Assembly (NCBI GenBank): GCA_021234155.1
Contig: JAJEKV010000078.1
Coordinates: 1 to 64,000 of the forward strand
DNA: 64,000 nucleotides
DNA from: Isoetes taiwanensis
Lineage: Eukaryota; Streptophyta; Lycopodiopsida; Isoetales; Isoetaceae
Reading direction: 5' to 3'
Position 1 is the stretch's first letter. Every line of letters begins with the position of its first letter. Below, in pieces: positions 55,462-64,000 of this stretch. Below the pieces are notes generated by a model. That model was not told the origin of the DNA. It saw nothing but the letters and a program-made list of their open reading frames with translations, and did no database searches. The position numbers were made by a program, and so were the translations under genes.

Positions 55462-57133
55462 TGTGACGTTCCAGCACGATATGCGGCCCCGGGGCGTATA
55501 CGAAATGCTTTACAAATCCGCAGCGTACCGCGCCCCTCCAGCTGACGTGTACGCTAGCGTGTAGCCAGGTGAGTAGCCCTAGGGGGCAACTTGCCAGAAA
55601 TATGTGCAACCATTAATGTGCACATTTTCCAATGTACACATTAATGTGGGCACACATTTCCAAGTGGACACTTCATGCCAAGTGGGCCACACCCATAGGT
55701 GCAATTAATGTGCACATTTCCCAATGTACACATTAATGTTGGCACACATTTCCATGTGTGCACATTTGGCCACCTAGCCCCTTAAAGGCAAGTGGGCCCA
55801 TGTTCCAATTATCCCACATGCCAAAAGGGATGGTGGAAACCCCTAGCCAACTCCCTTGTCTATATAGGGTAGGAAACCCCTAACTAGCCCAATTTTTTTA
55901 TTTTGGGGCTTGGGACTCATTTTTGGCTGCCTCAGCGGCCAAAACCGCATCAGAACTTCGGACTAGGAGAGTTGCATCCTTAGTTTCTCTAGATTGGCCA
56001 AATAGAGGATGGGTGAGCTCGGATCGTGGGGAGCCTCTCAAGGATCAGGTATTTGGCCAATTAGATAGTCTAAACCCTATTTTAGTCATTGAATGGTAGG
56101 GTTTAGCCTATTAGATTGGCCATTCAGATCTCTAGATAGCGATTCTAACTAAAGAACCTAACTCTATGTTGTAGGTTAGATCTTGTTCTTTAGTTCTTAC
56201 ATGATGTATATGGATGATGTATCTCTATGAACTCCTTGTATTGGGAGGGGGGTAGAGACCTAAAGCTTTGTAGTTGATGCTCCTAGAGTAGCCTCTCTAG
56301 CACACTTGTAGATCGGCTGTGCACAAGAGCCTGCAGGGATGTGGGTGAAGGGGCGGGGCCCTGGCGAGAGAAGGGGAGGTTCATGTCACGACTCATGAGC
56401 GATCCCTACGGTGTGTAAAACCTCAGGGGGATCATTGTGACTAGGTCAATGGCTTGCCAGCTGGCGTGTGGGCAAGGCATGGGCTCGACACCCGTGAAGT
56501 GGTGTTCACTTTCCGGTGGGTTGGTCGAATCACGGGCGGTGGCCCTCTAGTCCTTGAGTGAGCATGTAGATCTACGGAGGGGTGATCCCTACCGCCCCAT
56601 CGGGCTGGGAGGATGAGCCCGGGAGGTAGCCCCTCTTGGCTATGCATCCGTGGCCTTCTGATCAGGTCCGACACTTTTAGGACCACTCACGCAAAGTGTG
56701 CAGTGGGGAGGGCGGATGGAGTGGACAACCTAAGCTATGTTCATATGCCGACCAAATCCATTGCCATGAATTAAATGCGCAATGAACTTCGGAGACCTGC
56801 CGTCGATCATCCCTTGAGTCTGAGCCTTGGGTAGGATTCCCTATGTGATGTCTTGATCTTTGTCTATATGCGGATATGTGGAGGACCATCCCTGCGTGAT
56901 GGTCATATGATATTGATGTATGTACTCTTACGACATGTATGTTTACGCTTCCCGCTGACTAGGTAGGCCCCGGGGAGGCAGGGGTGCAATGACCCTTCCA
57001 CTCTTCCCACTTTGGGAACCTGTCCGGTTGCGGTGTTATGTGGAGGGCCTCAGATAGCATGGAGCTGGTATGGGGATGAACTCACGTTTGTGTATGCGGT
57101 GAGTGCACCGTATCACAGTAGGGGCGTCCACGG
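55462..57133 (+). repeat. E3 5' LTR
   Basis: Starts TGTGACGTTCC like E1/E2 but then diverges. Its right end is placed by the PBS; the last bases (ggggcgtccac) look like a mutated form of GGGAGCGTCACA. It shares only scattered blocks with the E1/E2 LTRs ('ttgtattgggaggggggtagagacct', 'atggagtgg..aacct'), so it is another subfamily. An internal duplication, 'gtgcacatttcccaatgtacac', occurs near 55616 and 55710. Confidence 0.8.
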
Positions 57134-57146
57134 TGGTATCGAGAGC
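57134..57146 (+). other. E3 primer-binding site
   Basis: TGGTATCGAGAGC, the initiator-Met site with one inserted base. Confidence 0.75.
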
Positions 57147-57326
57147 AATGTTCTTGGAGACCAAGAGCAAAGCAATCACCATGCTCCCAGTACTAACTTG
57201 ATAGGACCCTCAAACCTGAAGTAGCGGGAAAAATTTTTCTCAGGGGTAGAGATAGTAATTATCTAAAGATTAAGATAAGTAGAGAACACTGGTAGGATAG
57301 AATAAACAATGAAATAGCACTTTTGG

Positions 57327-57815
57327 CGGTGACTCCAAAGTGCGCCCGAGCATGTTAGGTTCGGACCTAATGGCCCTTTTAAGCACTCTTAGAGTTCGTC
57401 ACCCCATATGAACCCTAGAACTTGACCTTAGGAACTCCAAATGGTAAGATAAAAGATGAAATCCCGATCAAAGGAGTTGAAATAGCTAGAATTGTATGTT
57501 AAAACATCGAAAAACATTAAGTACAAGTCACTTTTGGAGCAATGACTCCAAGAGTGCGCTTGAGCATAGTTAGGTCCCAACCTAACACCCCTCCGCGCAC
57601 TCTTAGAGTCATCCCCAAAAGTGACCGCAAAAATAAACGTAAATTAATAAAAGGGTCAAAGTAATGATAGGATCCTACTTAAAAATGCTTAAATTAGGGA
57701 ATGCCGACATGTAAATTGTGTAAATTGGGTGTGTTGGGAAGGCCGACGACTCCAAGAGTGCGCCAGAGCCTAGTTAGGTCCCAACCTAACACCCCTCCCG
57801 CGCACTCTTAGAGCC
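57327..57815 (+). repeat. Three long hairpins in the E3 leader
   Basis: Each unit pairs GACTCCAAGAGTGCGC with GCGCACTCTTAGAGTC and has an inner stem TTAGGT/ACCTAA. Positions are about 57327-57403, 57542-57612 and 57747-57815. The middle one is nearly perfect. A fourth copy lies at 59374-59446. Confidence 0.85.
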
Positions 57816-58035
57816 ATTCGAAGAAGCAGCACCAAACAAGACCCCAATTTCGCCCAAGACAGGGAGACTTTTGCCAGCAAAACCACCACAAGGCTAAATC
57901 GACCAAACCCTAAAAATCCAACCCTATAAATTACGGGACATAGGCTCATTTTTTAGGTTTCTCCCGTGCTTCCACGAGCTCCTTCTCATTAGCCGATCTT
58001 TTGGCGCCCTGCTCCAAATCAGACGCTGTCGTACA

Positions 58036-59240
58036 ATGGCTAGGACCAAACAAACCGCCCGCAAGCCAAAGAAAGAAGGTAGGCCCAGCGCCCAAGTGCT
58101 CGCAGCTGAACAGAAGCTCAAAGATGCTGACGAAAAACTGAAGGCTGACATGGAGAGGCGGCCTAGGTATTACAGGAATTTGGAGAGGAGGCGGAGGAAA
58201 GAAGAAAAGGCAAAGAGGAAAGAAGAAAAGGCCAAGAAGAAAGAGGAAAAGGCAAGAAGAAGAGAAGAACGAGCCAAGAGGAAGGAGGAGAAAGCGAGAA
58301 CAGAAGCAGAAGAGGAGGTTGCAGAACCTGAAGACGACCAATGGCGGGAACAAAGAACCAAGAACAGAGAGGACCCCGACCCCAAAGGAAAAAGGGTAAT
58401 GACCCAAGAACCCCCGAAAAAGAAGAGAAGAACCTCGGTCGGCGTATCTATAAACGAGGCAAATCAAGGCTTAACGATCCTCAACCTCGCTTGAGGAAGA
58501 TCGGGCGATATAGCGGCATTCTTGGAGGCAACCCTTCGGAATGGGAGAATCCTCACGCGAGCAGCAACCCTCCAACACGAAAGCGGAGGAAATCCGAGGA
58601 AGAGCCGATCCAACTCAAGCTCTGAGACATGATTAACTTACCCCCGCCGTTGCCCCACCATTCTCGGTATGGCAAGAAGCAAAAAGCTAGATCAGGTATG
58701 CAGCGGGGAAGAAAGCAACCAAAACCGCCTCGAGACTACGTACACACCTTAGGACGAGAGGGAGGGTACAAGAAAGAGCTTTAGCAGATACAAAATATAC
58801 AAGAAGATGCACTAAGACTCTGTGACCTACTACTTAAGAAAAACGGTGGTCAAACCTGGCCGAGAAGGAGGGAGGCCAACTTCGAAGCATTCCAGCTCAA
58901 ACCCCCTCATGAGCTAGGAACCCCCAAGAAAGCCTATGAAGAGATCCCAAGACTCCCCTTTTGCGGAGCCTTGCGGGGAAATTAAGCACTTCAAAGGGAG
59001 CTACAGATTCCTCATCGAGGGCAGCATTCAGAGGTTTGTCCGAGAAATTTTGTGGGAGTTCGAGCCCAACAAGCGGTAACCAACGACATGTTACTCGCTT
59101 TACAAGCAAAGAGAGATGGAGGTTATACAAGCACTTTGAAGATTCATTAGCATGCACTCTCCATGGAAAAAAAGTCACCACACCCAAAGGATATGAGGCG
59201 GCTAAAAGTACATCAAAGCGGGAGGGACTGATAGGCGGGG
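58036..59240 (+). pseudogene. E3 ORF1: histone H3-like protein, diverged
   Basis: M-ARTKQTARK followed by PKKEGRPSAQ, unlike E1/E2. Residues about 20-110 are a charged coiled-coil-like stretch with repeats of KRKEEKAK/RRREERAK type. A basic PPKKKRR (about 58414) could act as a nuclear localisation signal. The first frame is open for 152 codons to 58494; a shift then continues a Lys-rich stretch to 58625. The fold (about 58968-59215) reads EIKHFKGSYRFLIEGSIQRF, VREI, then VTNDMLLALQAKR, and FEDSLACTLHGKKVTTPKGYEAA. These line up with H3 REIRKYQKS...RLVREI, SAVLALQEA, and [24 protein letters not shown]. A stop and two shifts interrupt it. Confidence 0.85.
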
Positions 59241-59373
59241 AATTAACTTTTGTAACTAACGGGATTATATCGATGTACAAAAAATTTTGAATAATAAAAT
59301 ATATAGTTGTTTTAAGAGTGTATATTCATTAGGGGCGGTGTACTTTTGGCAACAATTGGGTAATTTCATCTGG

Positions 59374-59446
59374 TGGACTCCAAGAGTGCGCTTGAGAGCC
59401 TAGTTAGGTCCCAACCTAACACCCTCCCCGCACTCTTAGAGGCCCA
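59374..59446 (+). repeat. Fourth E3 hairpin, after ORF1
   Basis: Same stem (GACTCCAAGAGTGCGC / CGCACTCTTAGAG) and inner TTAGGT/ACCTAA as the three leader hairpins. It occupies the ORF1-ORF2 spacer, like the GC-rich repeats of E1/E2. Confidence 0.85.
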
Positions 59447-59745
59447 GAACTTCCCAAGTTCATAACTTGAGCTAGACATACCCAAATCGACCAAAATTTG
59501 TTGCATTAGAACCCTAAGACTATAGGCAAGCCACTTTGAGCCTCAAATTAACCAAGAAACATTAGCCTCATCCCAAATGTCGGGAGTTTTAGAAACCCTA
59601 AAATTTTGGGGCATAAATTCCTATATATATCCCTTGACAACCCCCAAGCCTCAACCCGCAGGCGCGCCCCGCAATTGAGGCGATCTTTCAGCTTCGATCC
59701 GGCTCTTCCGGTTTAAGTTTGACGCCGACGCAGCTCTTCGCCGCC

Positions 59746-61300
59746 ATGGCTGACGAAGCCTTCATGGTTGGTATAGCGCCTCCCCCACATCGAAGTAGAT
59801 GTCAATCTGATATTCCAAGTATTTCAAAAGAATTTGACCTTAAAGAACTCCGAACTCCAATCCTTTTACGCTAGCAAGTCCGCAGAATTCCAAAGAGAAA
59901 GTTGTCCCTAGCTTACGAAGATACCGCCATGCATAGGGTACTTTGTACCAAGGACGTGATTGCAAGCGGCCCTCACCATGTACCCATATTGCCAAGGCAT
60001 TGAGGAAGTAAACCAACCGCCTACCAACCTACATGACCCTAACAAGCAATGGCAAAGTCTTCTTCTCCTACAATGACCTTAGCGCTATATCTAGTATATA
60101 GGGCGTAAACCGTAATAGGTGAACCATCAATTCAGCCGCTAGAAATCACACCCTTGGGCCAGCGGCGGGACTAGCGCCCCGCTTGAATACGAAGAGACCA
60201 TAGCGTAAGCATCCGAAGAGAGTGAAGACTTACAGAAAGCGAGGATGACATAGAGGTGGACCTTGAGGAGGAAAGCAGGGAAGCCCGGAACAAGACATCA
60301 CCCGCTTGGTTACCGTGAGGACCACCAGGGATTGCACAACCGGCCCCGGTGGGAATAACAAGCCTAGCACTACCATAGTCGAGGACAAGAATACTTGCTG
60401 CTAAGCGACATCAAAAACCTCCCGAATCGAGGGGAGGGGCCAGGCTACAGCGTCGATGAACTTCTTCACCTCCTACGGCACCTTGGGGATCAGAAGACTT
60501 CATCGACCAAGAAGCGGAAGATTTTCGGTACGCAAATGCGAGGCGACTACTTACCGCAGGGACACACCATCACCGGACGAAGCTTACGGCACTTCTCGGA
60601 GGTATGATGTCGGAGGAACTTCCCTCTGAGGAGGAGTTTATAGCAACAGGAGGCAGATGGGAATAAGGGGAAGACAACAAGAGTACTTCAAAAGGGAGTC
60701 TTCTTCCTCACAAGAACAGATAGCAAAAATTCAAGGAGAGCCTGGACCGACAAAGTGTCTGACGCTCTTCCAAGATTACAAAGGAATTAGTTCAGAATGC
60801 CCGTGGACCGGTATGCATCAAGGCAGGGGGGCACCCCAGGGGGCACGTGGAGGAGTACCGGGGCTGACACTCAAATATTACCTTCTCTCCTAGCAGAGGC
60901 GGTAGAGTAATAATATATTTCACTGGCGCTTCAGCCCACCGAGCGGAGGAAATTTGTCGCAGATCTTGGTAGCACTTTCGGGATTTGGCATGCACGCATA
61001 CGCCTATCGGAAAAGGTGGACCATGTCATTTTAGTGAAGCGAGGAAAACAGCCTTAGGCATCTTGACTTAGCGGTACCCCACCTTCGACAAGGTAGGTTG
61101 GCGTGATAACGGCTCATACCTCCCATAGGCGGGTGGAAGAGCTAGCATCCGCCATCAGGGGAGCGGCAAAGGGATATACTTTTTTCGGGAACTTGGGAAG
61201 TCTGGTGAGGTGCGGCCCAAGTAAAGAAGTTTTTCGAGGACAACCCGTCTTCTGGGCGTGATTTCAAGAATAGTGGGACTCTTGATCCGGGAGATTTTTT
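59746..61300 (+). pseudogene. E3 ORF2, unknown protein
   Basis: ATG in the strong context GCCGCCATGGCTG: MADEAFMVGIAPPP. Heavily broken frames. An acidic region (ESEDDIEVDLEEES, about 60225) is followed by segments parallel to E2 ORF2: a LPSEEEFIATGG / tail region, a GRVIIYFTGASAP-like line, and VALSGFGMHAYA...KVDHVILVKRG (about 60968-61050), which matches E2 'MDHVILFKRS'. Homology to E1/E2 ORF2 rests on these blocks and position. Confidence 0.5.
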
Positions 61301-61419
61301 GTATCTAAAATATTATATGATATATGAATATAAATCCTATTGCACTTTAAATGTTTGTTGATGTATTTTGCCCCACAATTATACCAACAAGCATAATCAA
61401 TGCAAGAGAACAAAGGAAC

Positions 61420-62660
61420 TAATCATATAACCATGAATTGCTTGTGCATGCGGCTAGAGGCCTAAACGCAGGGAGCGACAACATGGAGATCTTATAGAAA
61501 GAGCAAACCCCACCTGCCTACCCCTCGCAAGGGAACCTATTTGAGAATATGGAACCCATGACCCCAGAGGAGGGAGATAGCCCGCATGATGAGGACGGAC
61601 TGAGCGGGCAAAGGCATTACCGGCCCCGCACAAAGTGAGTGGGTTCGGTGGGCAACGCCGATTGCCGCAAGCATCTCGGAGAGGCGTGAAAAAAAGACAA
61701 GAAGAGGAGCAAGAGAAGGAGATCCTCCCAGTCCTGAATCTTCCGACCTCAAGCTCGTGACTCATTCTACCGGTCAGGAAGAGGAAGAACAGCTCGTGAA
61801 ACCAACAGATGGAAGGCGGAGGAACACCCGGATGGACTAATAAAGAGACACCGGGGCCTCCACTACGAAAGAAGGTAGATTCCGTGACCGGCAATGTATG
61901 GAAGGCCCGAATCGAAAGCGATTCGGGGAGAACAGTCGATTGGAAGTGAGAGGCATGGGCTGATCTAAATGAGCGAGTACTGAAACGCTTTATAGCATGA
62001 AAGATAAAGACAAAGCGTGAGTTAAAAACAGCCAACTTGAAAGGAGCCGCAAGGATTTGGTGGAAGGGTTATGCAAAGGCACACGGCTTGGCGGGGATGC
62101 TTGTAAGTTCAAGAAGTTTGCAAAAGCCTTCAAAAGCCACACGTCCCAAGGGAACATAAGTCCGGCATGATGCGCAAGGTTTACTGTGGTTAGGCAAGGC
62201 AACAACCGGGCCCGTAAATATCTGAGGGAATTCATGAGGCTAAGGTCAGATGTGCGGGTTAGAGAGAAGCACGCAGTAGAAAAGCTATATTGAGGGGCTG
62301 AATGAGGAGATCCATAAGCTTGTGAGGGCAATAAACCTAGGACAAGATCGTTTTTAATCCAAGGCTATAAGCTTGTGGGTCGGGACCTCAGTAATAAAGG
62401 GGGCGTTAGTATTTCCAGGATAAAGGCAAGGCCACGAGGAAGCCATAGCCCCAGGGGCCGGTCCAGTCCGGCTAGAACCCCATATGGTGGGAACCAAGGC
62501 AAACTGGCTAGGAGAAGAAGCGAGGTGTCCTTCAAGGACAAGCACGAGGGGTCAAACTACTCCAAAGCGGTCGCGATCCTTTTTGCGTGCAATGCCAAGG
62601 AAAAAAGAGGTGAATGCATAGAAAAGCAATCGTAGCGAGGTGCTTCCAGCCAAAGCCATA
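61420..62660 (+). pseudogene. E3 gag
   Basis: The capsid C-terminal motif appears at about 62190-62345 across frames: ARKYLREFMRLRSDVRVREK...KLYIEGLNEEIHKLVRAIN, as in E2. An intervening region is rich in charged residues. A Cys pair CVQC (about 62586) may be the start of a zinc knuckle whose second half is lost. Confidence 0.65.
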
Positions 62661-62849
62661 GGGACGAAACCGCCTCTACGCCATGAGTGCGGCTCTAAGC
62701 GGAGTTGGGAGAGTGGGATGCTTTGTCCGACGACGACGGCGAAGAGGCCCGCGACTACATTCAGGGTGAGTGTCATATCTTTGCCGCAATAGATACGCAG
62801 CAAGCGTAGAGCCGGTATAAGGTAATTTCCACGGTAGGGAAGGCCAAGG

Positions 62850-63120
62850 CCAAGTCCTTCATAGTCTTGATAGACTCGAGGGAAAACCATAACTTTGCAT
62901 CCCCAGAATGGTTCAAATGTTGAAGTTGAAGCCGCTTAAAGTCAAAGCCAAGACCCGTTGTCTTAGCAGGAGTGGTGCGATAAGGCGGGGGCGGGCAAGA
63001 GAATTAACCGACATCGACTTGCGAGGGGATTAATATATTCGGATGGGAGCAAGAAGTAATGGGCATTGGCAAGTGCGACTTGATCATAGGAATGGAGTAC
63101 CTTGGGCCCAGCGGGGGCCA
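62850..63120 (+). pseudogene. E3 aspartic protease
   Basis: VLIDSRENHNFASPEWF (about 62863-62915), the D-S-G-A-T-H-N-F loop of plant Ty3 proteases with Gly to Arg and Ala to Glu. Later come ELTDIDLRGINIFG and GIGKCDLIIGMEYLGP (about 63000-63110), matching the family's 'DIVLGMDWLxP' end. Confidence 0.65.
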
Positions 63121-63339
63121 TTATCGCATCTGTGGAAGCGAGAAATGACCTTCCCAACGCCTCGCCCGGCAAGATCATTGAGATAAGGTAGGAAGTTGTC
63201 CCCCATCATGCGGTGTATGTCTTCCAGCGGTACGTTTCAAGTGCATCAAGAGTGAGCGGGTGGCATACATCTTCAAGCTTGAGATTACGAGCCCCCGATA
63301 GGAAGGAAGCAAAGAAGACAAGGTGCTCCGGCAAGTTGC

Positions 63340-64000
63340 GAAGCAAGTAGCTAAGCTGATCAAGGAATTCCATGATCTCTTTCGAGGATGAGATCAGCGG
63401 CTCCCCTCCATGTGGGGGAGTTGAGTGCGAGATTGCTTTCGGGGCAGGGAACAAAACCAGCGAGCAAGGCTCCATATAGAATGACAACGAGAATTGTCGG
63501 AGCTAAAGAACCGGTTACAAGAGCTGCTTGACCTAGGTTTTATTAGACCTAGTGTTTGCGCCATTCGGGCGCCCATTCTCTTTGTTAAGAAGAAGGATGG
63601 TAGTCTAAGGATGTGCATAGACTATAGGCAGTTGAACAAGCACACCATTAAGAACAAATATGCGCTTCCAAGGAAGGGCGACTTGATGGATCAGCTTCAA
63701 GGTGCAAAGATCTTCTCCAAAATCGACTTAAGGTCGGGGTTATCATCAGATCGGGATAAAGGAAGAAGATATTCATAAGGCCGCCTTCAGCAGCGGTATG
63801 GGCATTATGAGTTCACGGTAATGCCTTTTAAAACTTATCAAATGCCCCATAGCGTTCATGAGGCTCATGAGCGATATCTTGGGAGTTCTGGACACCTTCG
63901 TGATTGTTTTCTTTGATGACATTTTGGTGTATAGCAGATCCTTGAAGAGCACGTACAACACTTGAGAAGAGTGCTAGAGAAGTTGAAGAGGCAGCACCGG
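63340..64000 (+). pseudogene. E3 reverse transcriptase, 5' part, cut by window end
   Basis: Open stretch 63494-63778 with [60 protein letters not shown] and FSKIDLRSG. After frameshifts, 'VMPF' (about 63820) and FVIVFFDDILVYS (about 63898-63935) with the DD pair follow. Closely related to E2 RT. Confidence 0.9.

Larger units (their letters stand above)
55462..64000 (+). mobile_element. H3-retroelement E3 (runs past the window end)
   Basis: A diverged member of the same family: LTR, PBS, H3-like ORF1, spacer hairpins, ORF2, gag, protease and RT. Inserted in E2 RNase H. Confidence 0.88.

Noticed and set aside
57946-58467. 173-codon minus-strand frame with a membrane-like composition
   Set aside because: It is the complement of the KEE-rich coiled coil of E3 ORF1; Phe/Leu/Ser runs come from AAG/GAA codons read in reverse.

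Overview
The window is repeat-rich nuclear DNA from a green plant (streptophyte). The evidence is a PPR-type gene remnant, GT-AG introns, Ty3/gypsy elements primed by a plant-type initiator-Met tRNA site, a chromodomain chromovirus, Helitrons with CTAG-T ends, and a LINE. The species cannot be named from sequence. Almost every gene is broken by indels or stops, so this is either an old repeat graveyard or a consensus with uncorrected indels.

Layout. 1-2.9 kb holds tandem and duplicated non-coding repeats. 2.9-4.7 kb has a PPR remnant followed by the 3' part of a LINE. A non-autonomous Helitron (A) spans 4683-7032 on the minus strand; Helitron 3' ends and a helicase remnant lie at 8.0-8.9 kb. 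A BTB-domain fragment at 9.8-10.2 kb is followed by a complete but decayed chromovirus with two LTRs (10219-16100), and then kelch-repeat exons (16.7-17.5 kb). 17.9-21.7 kb is a mosaic of pieces of the retrotransposon family described below. Helitron B spans 24628-28524, and a third Helitron 3' end lies at 29947.

From 30.2 kb to the end there is one nest of insertions. The outer layer is a probable DNA transposon with a hairpin terminus at 30179. It carries a divergent gene pair: a beta-type N6/N4 DNA methyltransferase (minus) and a DUF7869/DDE-transposase-like protein (plus), with arrays of a palindrome (core TTCCGGAA) between them and in the methyltransferase introns. Retrotransposon E1 inserted into the transposase gene at 36583, E2 inserted into E1 at 46440, and E3 inserted into E2 at 55462. 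E1 also hosts a 3.76-kb non-autonomous DNA element whose ends resemble the outer element.

The main discovery is that E1, E2 and E3 are Ty3/gypsy-like elements whose first ORF after the primer-binding site is a histone H3-like protein. It starts with the exact H3 tail ARTKQTARK, continues through a long charged linker, and ends with a recognisable H3 histone fold. A fourth, degraded copy of the tail lies on the minus strand at 19514-19543. Seven of the nine tail codons differ among E1-E3, all synonymously, which indicates selection on the tail protein sequence. The element order is LTR, PBS, H3-like ORF1, spacer with hairpins or repeats, ORF2 of unknown function, gag, protease, RT-RNase H; integrase would lie beyond the window or was cut off by the next insertion.
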